Assembly: GCF_014200675.1 (NCBI RefSeq)
Contig: NZ_JACHCI010000001.1
Location: forward strand, 186,001-250,000
Direction: 5' to 3'
DNA length: 64,000 bases
DNA from: Janthinobacterium saanense
Lineage (GTDB): Bacteria > Pseudomonadota > Gammaproteobacteria > Burkholderiales > Burkholderiaceae_D
Position 1 is the stretch's first letter, and every line of letters starts with the position of its first letter. The notes under the pieces were generated by a model. It searched no databases, had not been told where the DNA came from, and was given only the letters and a program-made list of their open reading frames with translations. The position numbers and the translations under genes were made by a program. This document shows positions 7,647-16,173 of the stretch, piece by piece.

Positions 7647-8312
7647 ATGCGTGTATTACTGGTAGAAGATGATGAATTGATCGCCCATGGCATCCTGGCC
7701 GGCTTGCGTGCGCATGGCTTGACGGCCGATGGCGTGCGCAATGCAGCGCAGGCCGAAGCCGCGCTGGCCACCTTGCATTGCGACATCGTCATCCTGGATC
7801 TCGGTTTGCCGGATGAAGATGGCATGCGCCTGCTGGCGCGCCTGCGCGCCGCAGGCATGGCGCTGCCGGTGCTGGTGTTAAGCGCCCGCGACGCCGTCGA
7901 GGACAGGGTGGCTGGCCTGCGTGCCGGCGCCGATGATTACTTGCTCAAGCCTTTCGATCTCGACGAACTGGTGGCGCGCCTGCACGCCTTGCTGCGGCGC
8001 GCTGCCGGACGCAGCGTCGACATCATCGAACACGGTCCTTTGCGCCTGGATCCCGGCAGTGGCGCAGTCTTTCTGCACGGCCAACCGGTTGATCTGTCGC
8101 GCCGCGAACTGGCGCTGCTGGCCGCGTTATTGCACGCCAGCGGACGCATTCTGAGCGCCGATCAGTTGAGGGATAGTCTGTATCACTTCAATGAAGAGAT
8201 TGAAAGCAACGCCCTCAGCGTGCATGTCCATCATTTGCGGCGCAAGCTCGGTGCGGAGCTGATCGAAACCGTGCGCGGCCTTGGCTACAAGATTTCCACG
8301 GTGAAGCCATGA
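7647..8312 (+). CDS. OmpR-family response regulator (DsbR-like)
   Basis: A 221-residue protein. The receiver domain (1-115) has the acidic pocket Glu7-Asp8-Asp9, phospho-acceptor Asp51 and conserved Lys101. The winged-helix DNA-binding domain (about 125-220) ends in the typical RGLGYK motif. It overlaps the kinase gene by 4 bases (ATGA). It is divergent from dsbD-dsbE-dsbG with a PmrA-type direct repeat between. The same arrangement in Pseudomonas aeruginosa (PA2476-PA2480) is known as DsbRS and responds to copper, so I infer the same role here. RBS GGAGG precedes the ATG. Confidence 0.88.
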   Translation: MRVLLVEDDELIAHGILAGLRAHGLTADGVRNAAQAEAALATLHCDIVILDLGLPDEDGMRLLARLRAAGMALPVLVLSARDAVEDRVAGLRAGADDYLLKPFDLDELVARLHALLRRAAGRSVDIIEHGPLRLDPGSGAVFLHGQPVDLSRRELALLAALLHASGRILSADQLRDSLYHFNEEIESNALSVHVHHLRRKLGAELIETVRGLGYKISTVKP

Positions 8313-9637
8313 GCTTGCGGCTGCGGCTGTTGTTGCTTATCGGGATTTCGCTGAGCCTGTTGTGGGGCGCCGTAGCAATATGGATGTTGCGCAGCCTGGA
8401 CGATGAAGTACACCAGACGCTGGACCAGCGGCTGGCGATGTCGGCGCAAATGGTCGCCGGACTGATGTCGCAGAATCCTGCCGCCTGGGACGGACGCAGC
8501 CACACGCAGGATAAATCCGCATTGAGCATGCCGTCCATGGCCAAGGGCTTCGACTGCCAGATCACTTCTTTGCGCGGCGATGTGATCATGCGCACGCCGG
8601 GAGCAACCGTGGATGCTGTCGCGATGCGCAAGCCCGGCTATTCCGAACGTGTCATCAAGGGCGAACGCTGGCGCAGCTACACGTTTGAAACCGATAGCTT
8701 GCGCGTGACTACCGCCGATCGCCTGGCCGAGCGCGATTTGCTGTTGCAAAATGTGGCGATTGCGGCAGTCGTGCCATTTGTCGTTGCCATGATAGGCAGC
8801 TTGATCGTCCTGTGGTTTGGCGTGAAAAGTGGTTTGTTGCCGCTGGAGCGCCTGCGCCAGGCACTCGCCAGGCGCACGCCGGAGACCATGACGCCGATAT
8901 CCGAGCGGGCGATGTCGCGTGACCTGATGCCCCTGGTAACGACGCTGAACACATTATTGCAACGGGTGCATGTCACCATCCACCGTGAGCGCCGCTTCAC
9001 CAGCGACGCCGCGCATGAACTCCGGACCCCGCTTACCGCCATCAAGACGCATTTGCAGGTGACGCGTATCACGCAGGGCAAGGACGCTGCGCTCGCGCTG
9101 GACTACGCCGAGGAAGGCGTCGCCCGGCTGCAGCGTACACTGGGCCAATTGCTGACGCTGTCGCAAATTGAAGGCCCCTTCTCCTGGGAGGATGGCAAGC
9201 TTGCCGATGCTGAAGAAGTGGCGCGGCTGGCCATCCGTGACGCCGGCGCCAGCAGCAATGCGGCCGCCCGCATCGTTTTCAAGACCACGGGCGAGCCGGC
9301 GCCATTGGCGTTGCCGCAAGCCCTGGCCATTACCGCATTGCGTAATCTGCTCGACAACGCGCTACGCCATACGCCGGCCGAGCAAGACATTGTGCTGGAA
9401 TTGCAGTTGGCAGGAAACGCTTGTGTGTTCCGCGTGCTCGATCAAGGCGGCGGCCTCAGCGCGGAAGAACTGGCCATGGTCAAGCAGCGCTTCTGGCGGC
9501 GCGGATCTGGCCAGGGCAGCGGCCTGGGCCTGTCTATCGTGGCAGCGATTGCCGAGCGTTTCGGAGGAACAATAGAACTCAGGCCACGGCTGGAGGGCGG
9601 CTTGGAGGCCAGCTTGACGCTGCCCATAAAAAATTGA
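8309..9637 (+). CDS. Sensor histidine kinase (DsbS-like)
   Basis: A 442-residue kinase with two transmembrane helices (about 7-28 and 149-171) around a 120-residue periplasmic sensor. A HAMP-like linker follows, then a HisKA domain with phospho-acceptor His236 in DAAHELRTP and an HATPase domain with the N-box LRNLLDNALRHTP and G-boxes DQGGG and GSGLGLSIV. The sensor contains a single cysteine, Cys83. P. aeruginosa DsbS is reported to bind copper through a cysteine at almost the same position. The start overlaps the regulator stop. It is followed by the tRNA-Thr terminator, which faces it. Confidence 0.87.
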   Translation: MSLRLRLLLLIGISLSLLWGAVAIWMLRSLDDEVHQTLDQRLAMSAQMVAGLMSQNPAAWDGRSHTQDKSALSMPSMAKGFDCQITSLRGDVIMRTPGATVDAVAMRKPGYSERVIKGERWRSYTFETDSLRVTTADRLAERDLLLQNVAIAAVVPFVVAMIGSLIVLWFGVKSGLLPLERLRQALARRTPETMTPISERAMSRDLMPLVTTLNTLLQRVHVTIHRERRFTSDAAHELRTPLTAIKTHLQVTRITQGKDAALALDYAEEGVARLQRTLGQLLTLSQIEGPFSWEDGKLADAEEVARLAIRDAGASSNAAARIVFKTTGEPAPLALPQALAITALRNLLDNALRHTPAEQDIVLELQLAGNACVFRVLDQGGGLSAEELAMVKQRFWRRGSGQGSGLGLSIVAAIAERFGGTIELRPRLEGGLEASLTLPIKN

Positions 9638-9645
9638 GCAAAAAC

Positions 9646-9683
9646 AAAAAGGGCTTACATTGCTGTAAGCCCTTCCATAATTC

Positions 9684-9699
<16 letters not shown>
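9646..9699. repeat. Right copy of tRNA-Thr 3'-end/terminator repeat
   Basis: It contains the terminator and the last 16 bases of tRNA-Thr. It is 42/54 identical, ungapped and in direct orientation, to 4109-4162. The two copies bound about 5.5 kb holding the dsb genes and the two-component system. Confidence 0.5.
9649..9674 (-). terminator. Terminator of the sspAB-tRNA-Thr unit
   Basis: An 11-bp perfect stem AAGGGCTTACA/TGTAAGCCCTT with a 4-base loop has T-rich sequence (TTTGTTTTT) after it on the minus strand. It ends the tRNA-Thr transcript. It may also stop the converging sensor-kinase transcript. Confidence 0.85.
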
Positions 9700-9759
<60 letters not shown>

Positions 9760-9785
9760 AAAAACTGCGCGTTGCGAATTATACG

Positions 9786-10298
9786 CTATTTAATGCGTGT
9801 CAGGGTCGGACGGCCGCCTTTTTTTGGTGGTTCGTCATCACCTGGGGTGGTTGAATCGCGTTGTTCGGGGGAACTGGTCGGGACGGACGACAGGGTCGGC
9901 ACGCTGGCCACGGGGGCTGGCGGCGGTGGCGGGGCGTCGCTTGATGCGGGGCTGTTGGTGGGGCTGGCGTCCGGGTCGTCGTTGCCGAGTACCGGTTCGA
10001 AGGCCATGCCCTGGCCGTTTTCGTTGGCGTAGATGGCCATCACGTTGTCGACCGGCACGTAGATTTCGCGCGAAACGCCGCCGAAGCGGGCGTGGAAGCG
10101 GATCGCGTCGTTGTCCATCTTCAGGCCGCTGGTGGCGCCGAAGCTGATGTTGAGCACGATCTCGCCTTTTTTCACGTATTCCATCGGTACCGTGGTGCGC
10201 GAATCGACTTTGACCGCGAGATAAGGCGTGTAGCCGCTGTCGGTGCACCACTCATAGATGGCGCGCAGCATATAAGGTTTGGTTGAGATTTCAGACAT
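9786..10298 (-). CDS. sspB: ClpXP protease specificity-enhancing factor SspB
   Basis: A 170-residue adaptor that tethers ssrA-tagged and other substrates to the ClpX unfoldase. The N-terminal SspB fold (residues 1-110, with KPYMLRAIYEWC and the RFGGVSREIYVPVDNVMAIYA core) is followed by a Pro/Ser/Asp-rich flexible linker and the C-terminal ClpX-docking tail ending RPTLTRIK. The ATG at 10298 is preferred to a codon three residues upstream, matching the family start MSEIST. It is cotranscribed after sspA with a 220-base spacer. tRNA-Thr follows. Confidence 0.93.
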   Translation of the reverse strand: MSEISTKPYMLRAIYEWCTDSGYTPYLAVKVDSRTTVPMEYVKKGEIVLNISFGATSGLKMDNDAIRFHARFGGVSREIYVPVDNVMAIYANENGQGMAFEPVLGNDDPDASPTNSPASSDAPPPPPAPVASVPTLSSVPTSSPEQRDSTTPGDDEPPKKGGRPTLTRIK

Positions 10299-10307
10299 GA
10301 TAGGCAC

Positions 10308-10525
10308 TGTGAGGCGGGAGCGCCCCCGCTAGGCGGGCGCACCGGTATTTCAATGAGACGATAGGGCAACTAAGCAATAAACAACCAACAAAGATAGTTT
10401 GCCCAAGATGCCCCAGAAAGCGTAGCGAGCAAGCCCGATATCGGCTTCAGTAACGCAGCCGTACTTTAGTACGGCGAGTAACGCCAAGTCGAGAGCGAGC
10501 TGCGCAGTAGCTTTATGGGGATATC
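10308..10525 (-). other. Spacer between sspA and sspB with hairpin and repeats
   Basis: No convincing gene is present. The spacer has a perfect 8-bp palindromic stem GCCGTACT/AGTACGGC (10458-10475), flanked by direct copies of AGTAACGC (10449-10456 and 10477-10484). A second GC hairpin lies near 10321-10339. The sequence is open on the minus strand and reads through into sspA, but has no start of its own. It looks like a small inserted repeat unit or an RNA processing region. Confidence 0.45.
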
Positions 10526-11137
10526 TTAACGGCGCATGACCTTTTCGGAAGGCGTCAGCGCTTCGATATACGCTGGGCGCGAGAAGATGCGCTCGGCGTA
10601 TTTCATCAGCGGTGCAGCCGTTTTCGACAGTTCGATGCCGTAGTGGTCCAGGCGCCACAGCAGCGGCGCAACAGCCACGTCGAGCATCGAGAATTCGTCG
10701 CCCAGCATGTACTTGTTTTTCAGGAACAGCGGCGCCAGAGTCGTCAGGCGGTCGCGGATTTCCGCGCGTGCCTTGTCGTGGCTCTTGTCGTTGCTCTTGG
10801 CGCGTTCGCTTTCCAGCACGTGCACGTGCACGAACAGTTCTTTTTCGAAGTTGAACAGCATCAGGCGCGCGCGGGCACGCATCAGCGGATCAGCCGGCAT
10901 CAGTTGCGGATGCGGGAAGCGCTCATCGATGTACTCGTTGATGATGTTCGATTCATACAAGATCAATTCGCGTTCGACCAGGATAGGGACCTGGCCGTAC
11001 GGGTTCATGGTCGAAATGTCTTCCGGTTTGTTGAACAGGTCGACGTCGCGCACTTCGAAGTCCATGCCTTTTTCAAACAGGACCAGGCGGCAGCGTTGCG
11101 AAAATGGGCAGGTTGTACCCGAATAGAGAACCATCAT
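10526..11137 (-). CDS. sspA: Stringent starvation protein A
   Basis: A 203-residue glutathione-S-transferase-fold protein that binds RNA polymerase and modulates transcription in stress and stationary phase. The thioredoxin-like N-domain (TTCPFSQRCRLVLFEKG) and an all-helical C-domain with the SspA-type ending are visible. Catalytic GST chemistry is not expected. It is upstream of sspB and downstream of petABC, the usual betaproteobacterial order. AGGAA lies 8 bases before the tandem ATG codons. Confidence 0.93.
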   Translation of the reverse strand: MMVLYSGTTCPFSQRCRLVLFEKGMDFEVRDVDLFNKPEDISTMNPYGQVPILVERELILYESNIINEYIDERFPHPQLMPADPLMRARARLMLFNFEKELFVHVHVLESERAKSNDKSHDKARAEIRDRLTTLAPLFLKNKYMLGDEFSMLDVAVAPLLWRLDHYGIELSKTAAPLMKYAERIFSRPAYIEALTPSEKVMRR

Positions 11138-11162
11138 TTTTTATAGTTCCTTAGAAACAAAG

Positions 11163-11189
11163 GGGGTGAAGCCGCGAACGGCTCACCCC
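11163..11189 (-). terminator. Strong hairpin between petC and sspA
   Basis: On the minus strand the stem GGGGTGA-GCCG pairs with CGGC-U-UCACCCC around a UUCG tetraloop and is followed by CTTTGTTTC. It could be a terminator for petABC or an mRNA-stabilising or processing hairpin. A second GGCCGG hairpin lies at about 11225-11245. Confidence 0.55.
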
Positions 11190-11257
11190 AGGTCGCTTGT
11201 CCACTCGTGCGGACAACGCAGAAACAGGCACCGACCGGCCTTCGGCCGGCGCCTCAC

Positions 11258-12022
11258 TTATTTGACTTCCTTCCAGAACGACGCGTTAAGGCGCCATGCC
11301 AGCAGAGCGAAAACCGACAGGAACAGCAAGACCCACACGCCCAGGCGTTTGCGCGTTTGCTGTGCCGGTTCGGCCATCCACTCCATGTAGCCGACCAGGT
11401 CGGCCACCGCAGTGTCATACTCGATCTTGTTCAACGTGCCTGGCTTGACTTGCTCAAAGCCGACAAATTTGTGAATTTTCTTGCCCGCGTCATGCGGATC
11501 AGTCTCTTCATCAAACTTGGCAGTCTGGATACCTTGCAACTCCCATAACACATGCGGCATGGCAACATTCGGCACGACCATGTTATTCCAGCCGGTCGGA
11601 CGAGTGTCGTCTTTATAGAACGTACGCAGGTAAGTATACAGGTAGTCGCCGCCTGTGCCACCGGAAGATGATTTTGCGCGTGAAATTACCGACAAATCGG
11701 GCGGTACCACGCCAAAAAATGCCTTGGCATCCTTGGGCGCCAGCGCGGTTGTCATCAGGTCGCCTACTTTATCACCGCTAAACAACAAACTCTTCTTGAT
11801 CTGGTCTTCCGTCAAGCCCAGGTCTTTCAGGCGGTTGTAGCGCATCGATACGGCGGCGTGGCAATTCAAACAATAGTTGACGAACAATTTAGCGCCATGT
11901 TGCAGCGCTGCCAGATTGGTCGAGCGGTCCGGCGCTTTGTCGAGCGGAAAGCTGTCTTCGCTGGCGAAAGCCATGGCAGGCACGAATGCCAGGATGGCGA
12001 GCAGTTTTTTTGCAATCTTCAT
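11258..12022 (-). CDS. petC: Ubiquinol-cytochrome c reductase, cytochrome c1
   Basis: A 254-residue heme-c subunit of the bc1 complex. The signal peptide ends AMAFA-SED (about residue 21), and the heme-binding CLNCH lies near residue 51. The distal Met is probably within NVAMPHVLW, and a C-terminal transmembrane anchor (about 228-246) is present. It receives electrons from the Rieske protein and passes them to soluble cytochrome c. The ATG at 12022 follows AAAGGA. A much longer in-frame extension upstream overlaps petB and is rejected. It is third in the petA-petB-petC operon. Confidence 0.95.
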   Translation of the reverse strand: MKIAKKLLAILAFVPAMAFASEDSFPLDKAPDRSTNLAALQHGAKLFVNYCLNCHAAVSMRYNRLKDLGLTEDQIKKSLLFSGDKVGDLMTTALAPKDAKAFFGVVPPDLSVISRAKSSSGGTGGDYLYTYLRTFYKDDTRPTGWNNMVVPNVAMPHVLWELQGIQTAKFDEETDPHDAGKKIHKFVGFEQVKPGTLNKIEYDTAVADLVGYMEWMAEPAQQTRKRLGVWVLLFLSVFALLAWRLNASFWKEVK

Positions 12023-12054
12023 GTGAGGTCCTTTGAGCGTGGCGTGGGATCGGC

Positions 12055-13467
12055 TTAGTGCGGGTGAAATGTCACACGCGACGGCACGGTCTTGAACTTG
12101 CCCATTGCACTCCACCATGGCATCAGCAGGAAAAAACTGAAGTAAATCAGGGTGCACACCTGCGAAATCAGGGTCTTGGTGGCTGTCGGTTCCTGGGTAC
12201 CCAGATAACCGAGCGTCAGGAACGACAGGCCGAACACGGCATACACCAATTTGTGCCAATCCGGACGGTAGCGTATCGATTTCACCGGTGAATGGTCCAG
12301 CCAAGGCAGAAAGGCCAGGATCACCACGGAACTGCCGAAGAACACCACACCCCAGAATTTCGCATCGAGGATTTGCGGCAACATGCCGATAATGGCCAGC
12401 AAGGCGATCACGGCGATGATGGATTTCACGGTGATCGACAAGCGCGACTTGAGCCAGATGAACACCACATAGGCGGCCACGGCAGCCATACACACATACA
12501 TGAACTCGGCCGTGGTGGCGCGCAGCACCGAGTAAAACGGCGTGAAGTACCAGGTTGGCGCGATGTGCGTAGGTGTTTTCAGCGAATCGCTAGGCAGGAA
12601 GTTGTTGTATTCCAGGAAATAGCCACCCATTTCCGGCGCAAAGAACACCACTGCGCTGAACAGGACCAGGAAGATCGATACGCCGAACAGATCATGCACG
12701 GTGTAGTACGGGTGCGAAGGGATGGAATCGAGCGGGTGGCCATCGGCGCCCAGGGTTTCTTTCACTTCGATACCGTCCGGATTGCTGGAACCGACTTCGT
12801 GCAGGGCGATCAAATGGGCTGCTACCAGGCCCAGCAACACCAGCGGAATGGCGATCACGTGGAAGGCAAAGAAGCGGTTCAGGGTGGCGTCGGACACCAC
12901 ATAGTCGCCGCGTATCCACAAGGACAGGTCCGGTCCGATCAGGGGAATCGCGCCAAACAGGTTGACGATCACCTGTGCACCCCAGTACGACATCTGGCCC
13001 CATGGCAGCAAATAGCCGAAGAATGCTTCGGCCATCAGGCACAGGAAGATGGCGAAACCGAACAGCCAGATCAGTTCACGGGGCTTGCGGTAGGAGCCGT
13101 ACAGCAGGCCGCGCGTCATGTGCAGGTAGACAATAATGAAAAAGGCCGAAGCGCCGGTCGAGTGCATATAGCGCACCAGCCAGCCCCACGGCACTTCGCG
13201 CATGATGTACTCGACGGAATTGAAGGCCAGCGCCGCATCGGGCTTGTAGTGCATGGTCAAAAAGATGCCGGTGACGATCTGCAAGACCAGCACCAGCATG
13301 GCCAGCGAACCGAAGATGTACCAGAAATTGAAGTTTTTCGGGGCGTAGTATTTGCCCCATTGATCATTCCACAGCTTGGAGAGGGGGAAGCGGTCGTCGA
13401 CCCAGCCTAATGCTTTTTGGGCCGCGGGGGCGTCGGGAGGTAATTTCGTTTCCTTGAAAGCTGCCAT
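12055..13467 (-). CDS. petB: Ubiquinol-cytochrome c reductase, cytochrome b
   Basis: A 470-residue integral-membrane diheme subunit holding the Qo and Qi sites. Heme-ligand histidines lie on helix B (about residues 98-115) and helix D ([17 protein letters not shown]). The Qo loop carries PTWY where the textbook motif is PEWY. About nine to ten transmembrane helices are present, more than the eight of mitochondrial cytochrome b, with a C-terminal extension. The ATG at 13467 is two bases past the petA stop and follows GGCGAGG. Confidence 0.95.
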   Translation of the reverse strand: MAAFKETKLPPDAPAAQKALGWVDDRFPLSKLWNDQWGKYYAPKNFNFWYIFGSLAMLVLVLQIVTGIFLTMHYKPDAALAFNSVEYIMREVPWGWLVRYMHSTGASAFFIIVYLHMTRGLLYGSYRKPRELIWLFGFAIFLCLMAEAFFGYLLPWGQMSYWGAQVIVNLFGAIPLIGPDLSLWIRGDYVVSDATLNRFFAFHVIAIPLVLLGLVAAHLIALHEVGSSNPDGIEVKETLGADGHPLDSIPSHPYYTVHDLFGVSIFLVLFSAVVFFAPEMGGYFLEYNNFLPSDSLKTPTHIAPTWYFTPFYSVLRATTAEFMYVCMAAVAAYVVFIWLKSRLSITVKSIIAVIALLAIIGMLPQILDAKFWGVVFFGSSVVILAFLPWLDHSPVKSIRYRPDWHKLVYAVFGLSFLTLGYLGTQEPTATKTLISQVCTLIYFSFFLLMPWWSAMGKFKTVPSRVTFHPH

Positions 13468-13469
13468 GA

Positions 13470-14078
13470 TCAAGCCTCGCCTTTCTCGTCTTTACCTATC
13501 AGCAATTTGGTGTCGCTCAGATACATATGACGCGGCACTTGCAGGTTGTCCGGGGCGGGCTTGTTCTTGAACACGCGGCCGGCCAGGTCGAAGGTGGAGC
13601 CATGGCAAGGACAGAGGAAACCGCCTTCCCAGTCATTCGGCAACGATGGTTGCGGACCGGGCGTGAACCTGGCCGATGGCGAGCAGCCGAGGTGGGTACA
13701 GATACCGACGGCGACCAGGATTTCAGGTTTGATCGAGCGCCATTCGTTGACGCAATAGGGCGGCGTGAACTCGTCGGGGTTGCGTTCGGATTTGGCGTCG
13801 GCGACTTCATTGTCGGTTTTTTTGAGGGAAGCGAGCATCTCCGGCGTGCGCTTCAGGATCCAGACCGGCTTGCCGCGCCATTCGGCGGTGCGCATTTCGC
13901 CTGGTTGCAAGGTGCTGATGTCTACTTCGACCGGCGCGCCGGCGGCTTTCGCGCGCTCCGACGGCTGGAAGGTGCTTACCAAAGCTCCCGCGGTGGCCAA
14001 ACCAACGACACTGCCCGCCGCGCACGTGGCGACGAGCAAGCCGCGACGGCCTGAATCGACCTGCTTTTCGTTACTCAT
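13470..14078 (-). CDS. petA: Ubiquinol-cytochrome c reductase iron-sulfur (Rieske) subunit
   Basis: A 202-residue protein with a twin-arginine-type N-terminus ([10 protein letters not shown]), one transmembrane anchor and a periplasmic Rieske domain. Cluster ligands are in CTHLGC and CPCHGS. It oxidises quinol at the Qo site of cytochrome b. It is the first gene of petABC. The following 415 bases upstream contain its promoter, which I cannot place with confidence (a CATAAT -10 is seen at 14116-14111). Confidence 0.95.
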   Translation of the reverse strand: MSNEKQVDSGRRGLLVATCAAGSVVGLATAGALVSTFQPSERAKAAGAPVEVDISTLQPGEMRTAEWRGKPVWILKRTPEMLASLKKTDNEVADAKSERNPDEFTPPYCVNEWRSIKPEILVAVGICTHLGCSPSARFTPGPQPSLPNDWEGGFLCPCHGSTFDLAGRVFKNKPAPDNLQVPRHMYLSDTKLLIGKDEKGEA

Positions 14079-14493
14079 GCAAACCCCAATCAGTCAAAAT
14101 GCGAATCTTTATTATGAGTGGCACCCGCGAAAAGTACGCTGCCGAAGCGCTTTCCCATCGCTTGCCCCAGACCGTCTCTTTGTCCGGTAAAGTGGCAACA
14201 TCTCTGCGGAACTTCGGGCAATATCGCAGCCCGTGCCGATTTTTTGTTGATGTGCCTGAAGTGCAAAAGCCGCCTCTGGCAACCGCAAATTATAAGTGAA
14301 GCAAACAACGAATTAAAGATAAACGTTGCCTGTACCATAATTTATATACTTTTGCAGGCAGTGGCTAGTTCTTTTGAACTATGTGCGCTGCAGCATGCCG
14401 GAATTGTTCGCGCACACAACCGCAAGTTGGTGATGATATGAATCAATAGTATGATCGGCATGTTTTTTATATCTACCCGAAGGAGAATAATTC
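14079..14493. other. Intergenic region between petA and mscL
   Basis: This 415-bp divergent spacer carries the mscL promoter (14427-14455) and, on the other strand, a possible CATAAT element for petA. I see no gene: short frames here lack ribosome-binding sites. Confidence 0.6.
14427..14455 (+). promoter_or_regulatory. mscL promoter
   Basis: A TTGGTG -35 (14427-14432), exact 17-bp spacer and TATGAT -10 (14450-14455) lie 39 bases before the ATG, which follows an AAGGAG ribosome-binding site. Confidence 0.65.
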
Positions 14494-14943
14494 ATGGCAA
14501 TGATGCAAGAATTTAAAGAATTTGCAATGAAGGGCAATGTCGTCGACCTGGCCGTCGGTGTCATTATCGGCGGCGCCTTCGGCAAGATTGTCGATTCATT
14601 GGTGCAAGACGTGATCATGCCACCAATCGGCCGTATTTTCGGCGGCCTCGACTTCGCCAATTATTATCTGCCCCTGAATGGCCAGGCCACCAGCATGACT
14701 TTGGTGGAAGCGAAAAAGGCAGGGGCCGTTTTAGCCTACGGTAATTTCCTCACCATTTTGCTCAACTTCATCATTCTCGCTTTCATCATCTTCCAGATGG
14801 TGCGGCTGATGAACAAGGCCCGCCGCAGCGCACCTGCCGCGCCGGCGCCGGAAGCGGTCACGCCGGAAGACATCGTGCTGCTGCGTGAAATCCGTGATTC
14901 CCTGCAGAAGGGCGCACAGAAAAACAACGATCTGGCACAATAA
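14494..14943 (+). CDS. mscL: Large-conductance mechanosensitive channel MscL
   Basis: A 149-residue pore subunit. It has the amphipathic N-helix [26 protein letters not shown]1 with the glycine-rich gate, a periplasmic loop and TM2 (about residues 85-105). The C-terminal cytoplasmic helix is Ala/Pro-rich just before it. It opens under membrane tension to release solutes during hypo-osmotic shock. It has its own promoter and a perfect Shine-Dalgarno AAGGAG. Confidence 0.95.
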   Translation: MAMMQEFKEFAMKGNVVDLAVGVIIGGAFGKIVDSLVQDVIMPPIGRIFGGLDFANYYLPLNGQATSMTLVEAKKAGAVLAYGNFLTILLNFIILAFIIFQMVRLMNKARRSAPAAPAPEAVTPEDIVLLREIRDSLQKGAQKNNDLAQ

Positions 14944-14982
14944 GCTGTCCCGGCATAGGCCGGCTGAACAGGGTAAAGCTCC

Positions 14983-16152
14983 ATGCGACGATTTTGGTTA
15001 TTGTTTGCGCAAACCGTGACGATCGCGTTGGCGCTGTACTTTGTGTATGGCGCGCTGCGCCCGGCCAGCCGGGTGCAGCAGCTGGGCTCGCAAGCGACCC
15101 CGGTGCCGGTGGTGGAAACGGCGTCCAGCAGCCTGGCGCCCGGTTCCTATCGCGACGCGGCGGCGCGGGCCATGCCCGCCGTGGTCAACATCCTCACCAC
15201 GCAAGCGCCCAAGCGCAGCGCCCATCCGCTGTCGCGCGACCCCTTCTTCAAACGATTCTTTGGCGACCGCACGCCCGGCAATGACGACGATGGCGGCGAC
15301 GACGACTTGCAAAACAGCCTCGGTTCGGGCGTGATCGTCAGCCACGAAGGCTATATCCTGACGAATAACCACGTGGTCGAAGGCGCCGATGAAATCGAAG
15401 TCGTGCTGGCCGATGGCCGCAAGGCGCCCGCCAAGGTCGTGGGCCTGGACCCGGAAACGGACCTGGCCATCATCCGTATCAACCTCGACAAATTGCCCGT
15501 CATCGTGCTGGGCCAGTCGGAACAGGCGCGCGTGGGCGATGTGGTACTGGCCATCGGCAACCCGTTTGGCGTGGGCCAGACAGTGACCATGGGCATCATC
15601 TCTGCCTTGGGGCGCAATAATCTGCACATCAACAGCTTTGAAAATTTCATCCAGACCGATGCGGCGATCAACTTCGGCAACTCGGGTGGCGCGCTGGTCG
15701 ATACGCGCGGCAATTTGATCGGCATCAACACGGCGATTTATTCGCAAAGCGGCGGCTCGGTCGGCATCGGCTTTGCGATTCCCGTTTCCACCGCCAAGAC
15801 CGTGATGGAAGCGATCATCAAGAACGGCCACGTGGTGCGCGGCTGGATAGGCGTGGAAATGCAGGACATCACGAAAGAGCTGGCCGACAGCTTCGGTTTG
15901 CAGCGTAGCAACGGCGCCATCATTGCCGGCGTGGTGCGCAACGGGCCGGCCGACAAGGCGGGCATCAAGCCTGGCGATATCCTGCTCAAGGTCGAAGGCA
16001 AGAGCGTGGGCGACACCACCGAAATGCTCAATCTGATCGCCCAACTGCCGCCCGGTGAAAAAGCTAAAATGACGGTGCTGCGCAAGAGCCGTGAAGCGGT
16101 GCTTGATGTGGTGGTGGGCAAGCGGCCCATCCCGAAAGACCCGTCCAAATAG
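14983..16152 (+). CDS. DegS/AlgW-like membrane-anchored serine protease
   Basis: A 389-residue HtrA-family protease. A single N-terminal transmembrane anchor is followed by a trypsin-like domain with the catalytic triad His (TNNHVV), Asp (ETDLAII) and Ser (NFGNSGGAL). One PDZ domain (about 280-370) follows. An anchor plus one PDZ resembles DegS/AlgW, which cleave anti-sigma factors to start the envelope stress response, rather than two-PDZ DegP. An Asp-rich insert lies in the LA loop (NDDDGGDDD). It starts 39 bases after mscL and could share its transcript. Confidence 0.85.
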   Translation: MRRFWLLFAQTVTIALALYFVYGALRPASRVQQLGSQATPVPVVETASSSLAPGSYRDAAARAMPAVVNILTTQAPKRSAHPLSRDPFFKRFFGDRTPGNDDDGGDDDLQNSLGSGVIVSHEGYILTNNHVVEGADEIEVVLADGRKAPAKVVGLDPETDLAIIRINLDKLPVIVLGQSEQARVGDVVLAIGNPFGVGQTVTMGIISALGRNNLHINSFENFIQTDAAINFGNSGGALVDTRGNLIGINTAIYSQSGGSVGIGFAIPVSTAKTVMEAIIKNGHVVRGWIGVEMQDITKELADSFGLQRSNGAIIAGVVRNGPADKAGIKPGDILLKVEGKSVGDTTEMLNLIAQLPPGEKAKMTVLRKSREAVLDVVVGKRPIPKDPSK

Positions 16153-16173
16153 TTGTGTATCGGAACCTGACAC

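Noticed and set aside
10350-10658. 102-codon minus-strand frame overlapping the sspA 3' end
   Set aside because: No ribosome-binding site and it runs through the sspA coding end; kept only as part of the hairpin spacer description.
12292-13410. Plus-strand frame opposite petB
   Set aside because: Shadow of the cytochrome b gene, with Gln/His-rich product typical of antisense reading.
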